DNA of 64,000 nt. It comes from Echinicola jeungdonensis. GTDB taxonomy: Bacteria > Bacteroidota > Bacteroidia > Cytophagales > Cyclobacteriaceae. Numbering within the stretch: position 1 is the first letter of the stretch; the number at the start of each line of letters is the position of its first letter. Below, piece after piece: positions 37,302 through 46,386 of this stretch. Location: assembly GCF_030409905.1 (NCBI RefSeq), contig NZ_JAUFQT010000001.1, positions 1,510,001 to 1,574,000 on the forward strand, given 5' to 3'. The notes below the pieces were generated by a model that saw only the letters and a program-made list of their open reading frames with translations, was not told where the DNA came from and did not search any database. The position numbers were made by a program, and so were the translations under genes.

Positions 37302-37988
37302 TTATATTTTTCCCGATACAGTAAGTACTATTTCTCCCTTTATGGGATTATTTTCGTAATAACTGATTAATTCCTTAATTGTTCCTCTCACATTTTCCTC
37401 ATAGATTTTTGTCAATTCTCTGGAAACACAAGCTACCCGATCTTCCCCAAAAGCTTCCTGAAATTGAGTCAATGTTTTTAATAAACGATAAGGAGATTCG
37501 TAAAAAACCATGGTACGGCTCTCCCCTTTTAACTGTTCAATCCGGGTTTTTCTCCCTTTTTTGTGAGGCAGAAAGCCCTCAAAAACAAACCGGTCATTTG
37601 GCAGGGCTGAATTTACCAATGCCGGCACAAAAGCGGTCGCACCAGGAAGGCAATTCACATCCCATCCTGCCTCCCGGACTGCCCTGACAAGCAAAAAACC
37701 AGGGTCAGAAATGGCAGGTGTTCCTGCATCGCTCACCAGGGCAAATTGCTCACCAGCCTCCATTCGCTGAAGCAGTTTTTCTACCGCCTTATGCTCATTA
37801 AAAATATGGTAACTCTGCAAGGGCTTTTGGATTTCAAGATGCTTAAGCAATTTTCCCGATGTTCGGGTGTCTTCAGCCAAAATCACATCCACGGATTGCA
37901 AAACCTCTATAGCCCTTAACGTAATGTCCTTCAAATTCCCTATGGGTGTAGGAACAAGAAAAAGGGGAATACGTCTTTCTTCGACCAT
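37302..37988 (-). CDS. rsmI: 16S rRNA 2'-O-ribose methyltransferase RsmI
   Basis: Methylates C1402 of 16S rRNA at the 2'-O position. The 228-residue length is a little short of the E. coli enzyme, as usual in this phylum. Tetrapyrrole-methylase fold motifs are LVPTPIGNLKDITLRAIEVL, AEDTRTSGKLLKHL, ALVSDAGTPAISDPG and FYESPYRLLKTL. Its start is two bases after the PCD stop; its stop is one base before the IMPase start. Confidence 0.95.
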   Translation of the reverse strand: MVEERRIPLFLVPTPIGNLKDITLRAIEVLQSVDVILAEDTRTSGKLLKHLEIQKPLQSYHIFNEHKAVEKLLQRMEAGEQFALVSDAGTPAISDPGFLLVRAVREAGWDVNCLPGATAFVPALVNSALPNDRFVFEGFLPHKKGRKTRIEQLKGESRTMVFYESPYRLLKTLTQFQEAFGEDRVACVSRELTKIYEENVRGTIKELISYYENNPIKGEIVLTVSGKI

Positions 37989-37990
37989 TT

Positions 37991-38218
37991 TTAAATCTTA
38001 TCAATGGCCTCCGCCAATTTACGGTCCTTTTCGGTTACTACATTTCCCTTATCATGAGTGGTCAATTCAATATGCACCTTGTTGTACACATTTTTCCAGT
38101 CAGGGTGATGTCCATGTGCCTCGGCCAAAAATGCTACCCTACACATGAAGCCAAAAGCCTCCTGGAAATCTGCAAATTCAAAAGTTTTGCTCAGTTTATT
38201 GTTTTTTTCTTCCCACAT
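37991..38218 (-). CDS. 4a-hydroxytetrahydrobiopterin dehydratase (PCD/DCoH family)
   Basis: A 75-residue short form of pterin-4a-carbinolamine dehydratase. The active-site motif is intact: [20 protein letters not shown] with the His-His-Pro and following Trp and His, then TTHD. It recycles the pterin cofactor of aromatic amino acid hydroxylases, but small forms also occur without a hydroxylase and may act in molybdopterin or other pathways (family knowledge). Sits between DUF493 and rsmI in one operon. Confidence 0.9.
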   Translation of the reverse strand: MWEEKNNKLSKTFEFADFQEAFGFMCRVAFLAEAHGHHPDWKNVYNKVHIELTTHDKGNVVTEKDRKLAEAIDKI

Positions 38219-38230
38219 AACAGTTTTGAG

Positions 38231-38497
38231 TTAAAGTGAAATGATACCTTCTATTTTGGAAGCCTCATCATAAATGTTAAGAATGGAATCACTATCTGGC
38301 ATCATGGCTTTGATAGTAACACTTACATAGGTTCCCTTGGCCGACTCCTTCAATTTAATATCATTATTAGGCAGCAAGGCTGCCACTTCGTCTTCTTTTC
38401 CATTTGGAACAATAAATTTAAACATATAAAGGGTCGGAAAAGAGGATTGCTCCTCCAGTTTTTGTTTAAACGCTTCCCTGTCAAATATTTTGTTCAT
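38231..38497 (-). CDS. DUF493 (YbeD-like) protein
   Basis: An 88-residue protein of the YbeD fold: FPTLYMFKFIVPNG near the middle, LKESAKGTYVSVTIKAMMP, and IYDEASKIEGIISL at the end. The family is an ACT-like regulatory fold of unknown role. It heads the group with PCD, rsmI and IMPase and lies just after the ppiD terminator. Confidence 0.85.
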   Translation of the reverse strand: MNKIFDREAFKQKLEEQSSFPTLYMFKFIVPNGKEDEVAALLPNNDIKLKESAKGTYVSVTIKAMMPDSDSILNIYDEASKIEGIISL

Positions 38498-38550
38498 AAT
38501 GCTTCAATTTAACTCTTTAACATGATAGATAAAAAATTTAATCCAGAAAC

Positions 38551-38582
38551 AAAAAAACCCACCCTCCTAGGAGAATGGGTTT
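38551..38582 (-). terminator. Terminator of ppiD
   Basis: Stem AAACCCA / TGGGTTT around an inner self-complementary CTCCTAGGAG, followed on the minus strand by a T-rich run. It lies 20 bases after the ppiD stop. Confidence 0.75.
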
Positions 38583-38601
38583 CTTTTTAGCAAACTTTTT
38601 A

Positions 38602-40713
38602 TTAAAAGAATTTATACCTATAATCTTTAACATCCGCTAGTTCCTCCACTGCCATCATGATCATATAGGCCGCCCTTTGGGAAGAAGTATTTTCCAATTG
38701 GTTTTGGTATCTGGTATAATCTGCAATTTCAGGGGCAGGGGTCATTGAATTTAATTTGGCTACAATCACACCTGTTTCTTCCTGGATAGGAGGGGTCATT
38801 TCTCCTGGTTCTTGAAGTCCGAAAATGGCTCCAATCGCCTTGGGAGCAAAACCAACGCCGGGAATTGTATTGGAATTTAATTTAAGATCCGGAGTGCTGC
38901 CCAGAGAGGCAAATTCAGGGTATACCTCCTTCATCGCTTCAAGGCTTTCCTTACCTTCCAAATTTTCTTTTATCTTGGCTGCTTTTTTCTCCTTTCTAAC
39001 TTCTGCTAAAACCTGACTTCGGACCTGATCAAGGGAAGCATCTCCTTCTTTGGTTTTTGACTTTAAGGTAGCCACAACATAGGCATTGTCCAATTCAAAA
39101 ACTTCTGAAACTTCGCCTACAGAAGCTTCTGCAAAAGCCCAACGCACAACTTGACGAGCACCGGATAAATTATTAAGGTTTCGGGCATTGGGGGATAATC
39201 CATTGGCACTCATTACCCGATAGCCATCCTCCTCCGCATTGTCCTTAAATTCTTGGGAATTTCCTGAATTTGCTGCGAAATAATCAGCATTACGGAACAC
39301 TTCATTTCTAGTTTCCTCACTTGGACCTAGCTGAAGTTCAAGCGTGGCCAATTTAACAGAACTAGTCTGAGGCAATTCGGTTACTTTAATAATGTGGTAG
39401 CCATATTCAGTTTCCACTATTTCATCCATTAAGCCAGTAGACTTGGCAGCAAAAGTTGCATCGGCAAATTCTTCCACAAAATCCGCTTTGGCAAACCAAC
39501 CCAAGTCTCCACCTCTTCGGGCGGTTCCATCCTGACCATATTGTTGAGCTGCGGCAGCAAAGTTGCCAGTTTCCTTGATTTCATTGAGTATATCCTGGGC
39601 TTGCTGTTTTACCGCTTCCTTTTCTGCACCTTCCATACCCTCTGTGCTCAATAGGATATGGCTGGCCCTCATTCTAGGGGTCCCGTCAAACCTATCAGTC
39701 ACCTTATAGGCTACATAAGAAGAACGGTCTGTAATATACGGGCCATATACTTTTCCTTCCTCCGGAAATTCTACATTAGAACTTAGGGTATTGGGAAGCA
39801 TATCCCCTGGACGATAAGTTCTAAATGGGGTTGAAATTTGGGAGTTTCTTAATACAAAGAGTGAATCATTATTGGTTGATTTCAGATCAGCAACCAACCG
39901 GTTCATATCTTGAACCACTGCAGCTGTATCTTCACCGCTAGGATGCAGGTTAAACTGCACATAATCGATATCTCTTGCATTGGAAACTTCAAACCTGTCA
40001 GAATGCTCTTTGAGGTAAGCCTTCAATTCCGAATCTGAAATATTAACAGCTGAATCAGAAATGACATAATAAGGCACAAATAGGTGCTGTACATCTGCTA
40101 CGGCATTTTCCATTTTATGCTGCAACTTGGCTTCCTCAGAATTAGCAAAAGAGGATGAAGCCAAAAGATTGTCATATTTAATTCTCAAACGGGAATCTGC
40201 AAAAACCTTTTCCTGTTGGGCCCAGGCAGCTCTTTGTTGAGGACTGGCATTTTCAAGAGATTGCAAAAAAGCAATCAACTGTTGCCTGTCAAATTCTCCT
40301 GTTTCAGGGTTGGTTAGTTGTTGGCGCAATTCTGCAACAATATTTTTGCCCTGAACCATATCCACCAATTCGGCATCGGAAATTATCATTCCCAACTCTT
40401 GATATTGTTCAGTAAAAACTTTTTCGACCATCAGCGCTTGCCAAGCTTGCTCACGAATACTGTAAAGCTGGTTTTCGGAAGGATTCCTTCCAGTATTGCG
40501 CTGATAATTTTGCTTGATCTGTTCTACACGGTTGACATATTCCTCATAGGAAATTTCTTCCCCATTGATTTCCCCAACAACGGTATCCTGACCGCCCAAT
40601 AACATGGAATTGGGACCCAATAGGTCACCGCCCACTAGGAAAAGGATCAACCCTACTGCAATTACACCTATTGCAAGACCTGTTCTCTGTCTGATTTCTT
40701 TTATTAATGCCAT
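38602..40713 (-). CDS. Periplasmic peptidyl-prolyl isomerase / chaperone PpiD-like
   Basis: A 703-residue inner-membrane-anchored folding helper. One N-terminal helix (TGLAIGVIAVGLILFLVGGD), then a SurA_N chaperone region, a parvulin domain at about 345-450 (RASHILLSTEGMEG ... GGDLGWFAKADFVEEF ... YGYHIIKVTEL), and a long C-terminal chaperone part. It acts on proteins leaving SecYEG (family knowledge). It is the last gene of the leftward envelope block and has its own promoter-like spacer and a terminator. Confidence 0.9.
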   Translation of the reverse strand: MALIKEIRQRTGLAIGVIAVGLILFLVGGDLLGPNSMLLGGQDTVVGEINGEEISYEEYVNRVEQIKQNYQRNTGRNPSENQLYSIREQAWQALMVEKVFTEQYQELGMIISDAELVDMVQGKNIVAELRQQLTNPETGEFDRQQLIAFLQSLENASPQQRAAWAQQEKVFADSRLRIKYDNLLASSSFANSEEAKLQHKMENAVADVQHLFVPYYVISDSAVNISDSELKAYLKEHSDRFEVSNARDIDYVQFNLHPSGEDTAAVVQDMNRLVADLKSTNNDSLFVLRNSQISTPFRTYRPGDMLPNTLSSNVEFPEEGKVYGPYITDRSSYVAYKVTDRFDGTPRMRASHILLSTEGMEGAEKEAVKQQAQDILNEIKETGNFAAAAQQYGQDGTARRGGDLGWFAKADFVEEFADATFAAKSTGLMDEIVETEYGYHIIKVTELPQTSSVKLATLELQLGPSEETRNEVFRNADYFAANSGNSQEFKDNAEEDGYRVMSANGLSPNARNLNNLSGARQVVRWAFAEASVGEVSEVFELDNAYVVATLKSKTKEGDASLDQVRSQVLAEVRKEKKAAKIKENLEGKESLEAMKEVYPEFASLGSTPDLKLNSNTIPGVGFAPKAIGAIFGLQEPGEMTPPIQEETGVIVAKLNSMTPAPEIADYTRYQNQLENTSSQRAAYMIMMAVEELADVKDYRYKFF

Positions 40714-40803
40714 TCTTCTATTTTTTGAAGTGACGCAAAATAATTACATCTAGCGGTAAATTCAAAATATTATCGCTTCCAATAAATTACTTAATGCGAA
40801 GTA

Positions 40804-42069
40804 TTATGTATTGATTTTTAATTTTACGGTATCTATGCGGTGGGCTTGTTTGGATACAATGGTAAAAGTAAAGGGGCCATATACCGCTGTTTCTCCTTTA
40901 TGGGGAATATTTTCAGTTATAGAAAGGATAAACCCGGACAAAGTGTCAAAATCTCCAGTAGGAAGGTTCCAATCGTATTTTTCGTTCAAATAATCTATTT
41001 CATGCCTGGCACTGAGCAAATATTCATTTTCAGACAATTGCTGTTCAATCAGGTCATCACTGTCATATTCGTCTTCAATTTCCCCAAAAATTTCTTCAAT
41101 AATATCCTCCATGCTGACGATCCCGCTGGTTCCGCCAAACTCATCCACCACCAAGGCCAAACTTTTTCTTTCTGATATAAACTGAACCAGCAATTCATTG
41201 ACCAGGGCAGTTTCTGGAACAATGATAATTGGGGTAAGGATGTCCTGGATGTTTTTGGGTTTTTTGAATAATTCCAGATGATGGCAATACCCGATTACAT
41301 CATCAATATTTTCCTTATAAACTATTATCTTGGAATGACCACTTTCTGTAAATGTATTTTTAAGGTCCAGGATGGAATCCTCTACATCTACAGCTACAAT
41401 ATCAGTTCGGGGCACCATGCATTCCCGAACACGGATGGTTTTAAATTCCACAGCATTGTCAAATATCTTAGTATCCAAATCCGTACTATCCTCTCCCTCG
41501 GTTTCCAAATGGTTTTGGATAAAACTGTTCAGGTCGGTGATTTTAAAAACGGGTTTATCCTCGCTGTAATCCAAGCGTAATATTTTTGTAATAAACACCC
41601 TGGAAAGACCAACGACCAGCCAAACCACTGGATACATCAGATAGTATATCAATAAAAAAGGAAGTGAAAAGAAGCTGAGAAGATTATTGGGGTTAAGCAT
41701 GAAAATACTCTTGGGGATAAACTCAGCCGTTATCAGTACAATTATGGTGGACAGGATGGTCTGGATTATTAAAACAGAAGCCTGATGATCCAAGCCATCA
41801 GGCAGATAATAAACAATACTGGGCTCCAAAAGGTAAGCCATAAAAATACCATATACCACCAGGGAGATCGTATTGCCCATAAGGGTGGTACCAATAAATT
41901 GTCCAGGGTTTTTCACGAATCTGGAAAGGATTCTCCCAGTAAGGGTGCCTTGCTTGTTTTGCAGCTCAATATGCAACTTATTGGCTGAAACAAAGGCAAT
42001 TTCCAGACCGGAAAAAAGTGCCGAAAACAATAAGGTAATCAGCACAATGACCAAATATTGATATTCCAT
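40804..42069 (-). CDS. Hemolysin C/CorC-family membrane protein (CNNM + CBS)
   Basis: A 421-residue protein: a DUF21/CNNM membrane domain of four helices (to about 190), a CBS pair at about 205-330 (ECMVPRTDIVAVDVEDS, VDEFGGTSGIVSMEDIIEEI), and a CorC/HlyC C-terminal domain. Members take part in Mg or Co transport or gliding-related lipoprotein assembly in some relatives (the family is named GldE in gliding Bacteroidota when next to gldD); that link is not shown here. Start overlaps the stop of the small membrane protein by one base. Confidence 0.88.
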   Translation of the reverse strand: MEYQYLVIVLITLLFSALFSGLEIAFVSANKLHIELQNKQGTLTGRILSRFVKNPGQFIGTTLMGNTISLVVYGIFMAYLLEPSIVYYLPDGLDHQASVLIIQTILSTIIVLITAEFIPKSIFMLNPNNLLSFFSLPFLLIYYLMYPVVWLVVGLSRVFITKILRLDYSEDKPVFKITDLNSFIQNHLETEGEDSTDLDTKIFDNAVEFKTIRVRECMVPRTDIVAVDVEDSILDLKNTFTESGHSKIIVYKENIDDVIGYCHHLELFKKPKNIQDILTPIIIVPETALVNELLVQFISERKSLALVVDEFGGTSGIVSMEDIIEEIFGEIEDEYDSDDLIEQQLSENEYLLSARHEIDYLNEKYDWNLPTGDFDTLSGFILSITENIPHKGETAVYGPFTFTIVSKQAHRIDTVKLKINT

Positions 42070-42278
42070 TACTTCCTTTTTTTCTTCTGGGCAGAATTGC
42101 TTTTCCTTGCTTCTTGTTCCATGTTTTTGTTTTTTCGGTATTTAAACCAAAATAACAATACCACAGCAAACATGAAAATCGGATAACTGAAGGTAATTCC
42201 TTGTGTAATCGTCATATGGGTCCCGATGATCACCAACGCAGCTGATAATGAAAGCAATATGACATCTTTTAATTTCAT
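42069..42278 (-). CDS. Small membrane protein of unknown function
   Basis: A 69-residue protein with two hydrophobic helices (VILLSLSAALVIIGTHM and ITFSYPIFMFAVVLLFWF) and a highly basic C-terminal tail (RKNKNMEQEARKSN...KKKRK). It is packed between lptC (3 bases away) and the CorC-like gene (one-base overlap), which supports a real gene with a role in the envelope block. No family recognised. Confidence 0.75.
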   Translation of the reverse strand: MKLKDVILLSLSAALVIIGTHMTITQGITFSYPIFMFAVVLLFWFKYRKNKNMEQEARKSNSAQKKKRK

Positions 42279-42281
42279 AAC

Positions 42282-42818
42282 TTATTCTTCTCCGGGCAAT
42301 GGAATTTTGCTTCTTTCGATTTTATGGAATGTATATTCATTAAATTGCTGATCTGCTTCCATGCCCGTTCCATTAATGATGGTTCCGTCTTGCCTTTGCA
42401 CGGTAACAAATTTTTCAGTAAAGATAATGTCCTTGTTGGGGTCCCAAAATAACTCCTCAGAATTCAATTTTTGATCCTTGATGATATTGTGCACCTCCAC
42501 ATCACCCTCTCCCATATACAGGTTATTTTTGCGATCATAAAACCCTCGGTCGGCACGAATGGTTGTACTCAATTCTCCATTTTTTTCAAAAAAATCTATG
42601 GAAATACCTTCAGGGAATTCAATATCCCCATTGGGAAATTCCAGCTGTTTATCTCCTGTCAATATGGTTCTAACTTTGGCTGAGTCACTATGGTAAAGTT
42701 CCATATTTGTGGTGATCCTTATGGGGCCTTCATAATTTTCCAGTTGACTAAGGTCCACATTTTCCCGGCAGGAAATCAGCAAAAAGAGGGCTAATATTAA
42801 TTGTGGAATTGATTTCAT
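42282..42818 (-). CDS. lptC: LPS export protein LptC
   Basis: A 178-residue periplasmic lipid A/LPS transport protein anchored to the inner membrane; here it looks like a lipoprotein (LFLLISC lipobox at residue 17). The beta-jellyroll pattern is visible in ITTNMELYHSDSAKVRTILT, FFEKNGELSTTIRADRGFYD, MYMGEGDVEVHN and the final EYTFHKIERSKIPLPGEE. It links LptBFG to LptA (established). It starts just after the TPR gene's terminator, so it may be transcribed separately. Confidence 0.87.
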   Translation of the reverse strand: MKSIPQLILALFLLISCRENVDLSQLENYEGPIRITTNMELYHSDSAKVRTILTGDKQLEFPNGDIEFPEGISIDFFEKNGELSTTIRADRGFYDRKNNLYMGEGDVEVHNIIKDQKLNSEELFWDPNKDIIFTEKFVTVQRQDGTIINGTGMEADQQFNEYTFHKIERSKIPLPGEE

Positions 42819-42863
42819 TGCATTTAATTACCATAACGTATTATTCATTAACCAGTTTTCAAT

Positions 42864-42892
42864 AAAAAAGGCGGTATGGGAACCGCCTTTTT
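42864..42892 (-). terminator. Terminator downstream of the TPR gene
   Basis: An 11-bp perfect stem AAAAAGGCGGT / ACCGCCTTTTT with a six-base loop, between the TPR protein stop and lptC. Poly-A on one side and poly-T on the other allow use on either strand; the minus strand is the biologically relevant one. Confidence 0.85.
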
Positions 42893-42915
42893 CACTGGGA
42901 GGACAAATGCCCCTA

Positions 42916-44217
42916 TTAATCTCTAGTACGTAAGGTTACAGATTGGCCTATCCAACATCCGGTGTTAATGGTCTGACCTACTTGGTATCCTTCGGTAAAC
43001 AATTCTTCTTTGGAAGGAAATCTTGATTTGGCATTTGCCATTCCTTGGTTATCACCAGCTTTGACAAATGCTTCATAAGCGGCAATAAAGATTGAATAAT
43101 CTTTTACCCGGCTTTGACCACCTCTACATTCATTGGAAGATCCCATATATAAGCTACCTATAAATGACCACGCATCTGAGGTTCTTTCGGAATCTAATTC
43201 TGCAGCTTTCAATGCAGATTGTCTGGCTGAAGATTTTTGTCCCAAATTGGCTTGTGCTTTGGCAAGATCATATTGAACTTCCGCTTTTTGCTTGTTGTTT
43301 TCTGCCAAAGTAAGGGCTCTTTCAAACATCTCAACTGCTTTTGCAAATTCTTTGCTTTGCAAGTATCTCAATCCCCTAACCTGAGAAGTGGAGAATGTAG
43401 GACTATCATTATCCACTACCTCCAAGGCCTTAGTAAATACAGGGGAGGAGGTACATTTATATTGAACGGCATACTGGAAAATCTGCTTTGCCAATTTTAC
43501 ATTGTTAGGATCTGCTTTCAGTTTTGGGCCCATTTTATTTTCGATAAAATCACAATCGATGATTTCCATGGCAACTAAGATCTGATCCAAAGTAGCTTTT
43601 GAGGTACTTACATCATTTCCTGCTTCTTCAGCTTTTTCCAGAGAAGAATATTGTTTCTCATAAATATTTAAAATTTCCTCAGGAGTATAAGCTTTGTTAT
43701 AAGCAAAATTTCTGTAAACCAAATCAAAATAGGCAGGTACCAAGCCAGGAGACAGCTTTCCATGATGCTCCATTGCAGTTTCAAAATAACCTGCAGCATC
43801 ACCTACTTTGTCCTTATTAGACTTATAGTATTTATATGCATAGTAGGCTTTATTCTCAATCCATTTTGCCTCGTTATTGTATTTTTCATTACGAAGGTCG
43901 TAAATAGTCATAACGGAATCCTGATATACACTGGCTTTTTCCTCATCAGTAGTTTTTTTGGCAGCTCCATCATATACTTCTACCCCATTGATATAAATGG
44001 CTTCATTCAGATCAGGAGCATTTACCAATAACCAATGTAAAGGCTTTGTGGCCGCAATATACTGTTCTGCTTTTCTATAATCATTATAGGCAGCATTATA
44101 TTCCCTTGCCTTGGCCTCAAGTTTAGGATCTTCCGGCCAATTCCAATTATCTTGGGCTTGCACTAAACCCACCATTACAAATGATAATAACCCTATTAAT
44201 GCAATTTTAGTTTTCAT
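42916..44217 (-). CDS. Secreted TPR-repeat protein
   Basis: A 433-residue protein with a signal peptide ending VQAQ. The body is helical with tetratricopeptide-type repeats, clearest in EFAKAVEMFERALTLAENNK, KAEVQYDLAKAQANLGQKSS and the following helix. It contains several Cys (for example VAMEIIDCD and SSNECRGGQ) and a distinctive closing segment, GCWIGQSVTLRTRD. It lies 14 bases after the FadL-like barrel gene, so the two are probably co-translated. A periplasmic partner of the barrel is a reasonable guess. Confidence 0.82.
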   Translation of the reverse strand: MKTKIALIGLLSFVMVGLVQAQDNWNWPEDPKLEAKAREYNAAYNDYRKAEQYIAATKPLHWLLVNAPDLNEAIYINGVEVYDGAAKKTTDEEKASVYQDSVMTIYDLRNEKYNNEAKWIENKAYYAYKYYKSNKDKVGDAAGYFETAMEHHGKLSPGLVPAYFDLVYRNFAYNKAYTPEEILNIYEKQYSSLEKAEEAGNDVSTSKATLDQILVAMEIIDCDFIENKMGPKLKADPNNVKLAKQIFQYAVQYKCTSSPVFTKALEVVDNDSPTFSTSQVRGLRYLQSKEFAKAVEMFERALTLAENNKQKAEVQYDLAKAQANLGQKSSARQSALKAAELDSERTSDAWSFIGSLYMGSSNECRGGQSRVKDYSIFIAAYEAFVKAGDNQGMANAKSRFPSKEELFTEGYQVGQTINTGCWIGQSVTLRTRD

Positions 44218-44231
44218 ACTATATCTAATAA

Positions 44232-45518
44232 TTATTCAAATACTTTTTGATAAAACCAACTGTTGTCATTGATGGAAAAACCCATGGAAACTTTGAGGTA
44301 ATTTTCCCGAATATGGCCCTCTTCTGTATTACCTCTTCTCCCAACTTTTACCGCCAAATTCAACAGTGATAAACTGTTTACAGGAACTGATGCTCCAAAA
44401 TTAATGCCAATATCGTTTATCTTATTTTCTCCTATCAAATAAGGAGTTTGTTCAAATTCCACTCCAGCGCGATAAGTAATTCGTTGAAAGACGCTTTCTA
44501 TGGAATAAATATCTGGAGTAAACTCCCCCCCAAGGCCAATCTTAAAGGATTGGCCTAAATCGTCATTTTCTCCCTCAAAGGACTTGAATTTCGTAAAATC
44601 CTGATGCTGAGCTTCCAGACCGATCGCAAATTTATTAATTTTTTCGTAAGTTATACCATAACCTAACTTATTAGGCAAATAAATCTGTCCGCTATTATCA
44701 TTATATAATAATTGCCCTTCCGAATCAGGATCATCTGCATCTCCGGAATTTGCTACTTTTGCAAATTTACTTCCGCTTATATCACCAAACGACTGATAGA
44801 TCCCGCCGAAGTTTAACCTGCTGGATTTGGATAAAGGTAAGGCATAATGCACTCCCCCTTTAAATGAAACATCTCCTAAATTAAGCCTTTCGTAATACTC
44901 TGATCCAATACCTGTGGGCACCCCATCCTCATCCAATAAAGTCAGTTCTTGGGAGCGTACTGTAGAGCCAAATACATAAGAACCTTGAAAACCTAAATTA
45001 AAGTTATCGAAAAGTTCGAAGCCCGTAGAAAGGTACACTTCACTGATTCCGCCATCTCCTTCAATCCGACTCAAAGCATTATAATCTGAATTGACTACAG
45101 GGTTTTCATAAAGGTGGGCATAATCCACTTTGCTGATTTGATTGAGCCCTAACCCAATGGTCCACTTTCTGGGTTGTACCGGAAAGGACATAGCTACATA
45201 ACTCAACCCCCCTCCATCAATATCGGCAGATTGATTGCCGGTATTGGCATTGATTCTTTTGTAATTAAAAGCAGCCTGAAAATTAAAAACATTATTTTTG
45301 ACAGACAGGGCAGGGTTAACATGGTTAACCGACCATGCAGTTCCATAACTGATACCCATCCCCCCCATGGCCTGGTTGGTGGTCAGTCCGGAATTGTTTA
45401 TCTCTCCAATACCAATAGAGCTGTAGGTCGAGGAATTGGACTGTCCAAGAACCTGATGATGAAATATGAAAAAGGCGAATAATACGCCCAATAAATGCAA
45501 TCTAGTTTTTATCAACAT
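44232..45518 (-). CDS. FadL-like outer-membrane barrel protein
   Basis: A 428-residue outer-membrane protein with a signal peptide ending VLGQ. It opens with STYSSIGIGEINNSGLTTNQ and AMGGMGISYGTAWSVNHVNP, a pattern of the FadL/OmpP1 transport family in Bacteroidota, and continues in long barrel strands to a C-terminal Phe-Glu. Substrate unknown. Its start overlaps the end of coaX by 17 bases and it is followed closely by a TPR gene. Confidence 0.8.
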   Translation of the reverse strand: MLIKTRLHLLGVLFAFFIFHHQVLGQSNSSTYSSIGIGEINNSGLTTNQAMGGMGISYGTAWSVNHVNPALSVKNNVFNFQAAFNYKRINANTGNQSADIDGGGLSYVAMSFPVQPRKWTIGLGLNQISKVDYAHLYENPVVNSDYNALSRIEGDGGISEVYLSTGFELFDNFNLGFQGSYVFGSTVRSQELTLLDEDGVPTGIGSEYYERLNLGDVSFKGGVHYALPLSKSSRLNFGGIYQSFGDISGSKFAKVANSGDADDPDSEGQLLYNDNSGQIYLPNKLGYGITYEKINKFAIGLEAQHQDFTKFKSFEGENDDLGQSFKIGLGGEFTPDIYSIESVFQRITYRAGVEFEQTPYLIGENKINDIGINFGASVPVNSLSLLNLAVKVGRRGNTEEGHIRENYLKVSMGFSINDNSWFYQKVFE

Positions 45519-46230
45519 TATAAATTAAAATTCTATTCAGTCCATACAGGACCAAATTGGGGATTACAAATATGTAGTCTTTTGTTAAGCTTTCAAAGAA
45601 TTTAGCGTCACCTCCACAGATATATACCCTAAGATCCTTGTAACTGCTTTGATACTCTTTAATGATTCCTTCCAATTCCTGTTTTGTCCCATGATATACA
45701 CCACTTTTCAAACAACTCAAGGTATCCCCGCCTATCAATTCTGGAGAAAGCTCCTCCGTGGAAATGGAGGCCAATGGCAATTTGGCCGTTTGTTGGTGCA
45801 TAGCCAATAGCCGCATTTGGAGCCCAGGGGAAATTCCACCTCCAAGGTAATTATCCTTTGGATCAACAAACTCATAGGTTATGCAGGTTCCCAGATCAAT
45901 CCCTAACACCGGACCCTTTCCGGCCAGGGCCCATGCCCCTACCGCAGCCGCAACACGGTCCAGCCCTAAAGTCTGGGGACTTTGATAGTTATTTTTGATG
46001 GGTAAACTTGTTTGGAAATCCAAAAAGAGAAAATCAAATTGGAAAACATCCTTCAACTCTCCTTTGTCCCATTTCACTGAACTCATGATAGCATTATCAA
46101 ATTTTTCTTTCTGGACAAATGAGGCCACCTGGCCCAAGTTGCCAAAATCTTCCTCCCATAAGACCTCTTGGCCTGAAAACAGAGCTGTTTTGGTCCTTGT
46201 ATTTCCAATATCAATAATTAAATTCCTCAA
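45502..46230 (-). CDS. coaX: Type III pantothenate kinase
   Basis: Phosphorylates pantothenate in the first step of coenzyme A synthesis. The start seems to be TTG at 46230 because an in-frame stop lies three codons upstream, with no ATG. At 242 residues it has family length. Motifs are LIIDIGNTRTK, GLDRVAAAVGAWA, and GIDLGTCITYEFVD. It is the first gene of the leftward envelope block, overlapping the barrel gene by 17 bases. Confidence 0.92.
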   Translation of the reverse strand: MRNLIIDIGNTRTKTALFSGQEVLWEEDFGNLGQVASFVQKEKFDNAIMSSVKWDKGELKDVFQFDFLFLDFQTSLPIKNNYQSPQTLGLDRVAAAVGAWALAGKGPVLGIDLGTCITYEFVDPKDNYLGGGISPGLQMRLLAMHQQTAKLPLASISTEELSPELIGGDTLSCLKSGVYHGTKQELEGIIKEYQSSYKDLRVYICGGDAKFFESLTKDYIFVIPNLVLYGLNRILIYNVDKN

Positions 46231-46386
46231 ATTGTCGTTTTATTCAGGAGCTTGAATTAATTTGAATTCGGCTATCGGCACTTAAAGCCCCAAATTTGGC
46301 CCTAAATTAGTGAAATTAAAAAGTGGATATAAATCCCTTCCTTTAAAATTATATTTAACTCGAGTATTTTAACAAAATTTAACCCT

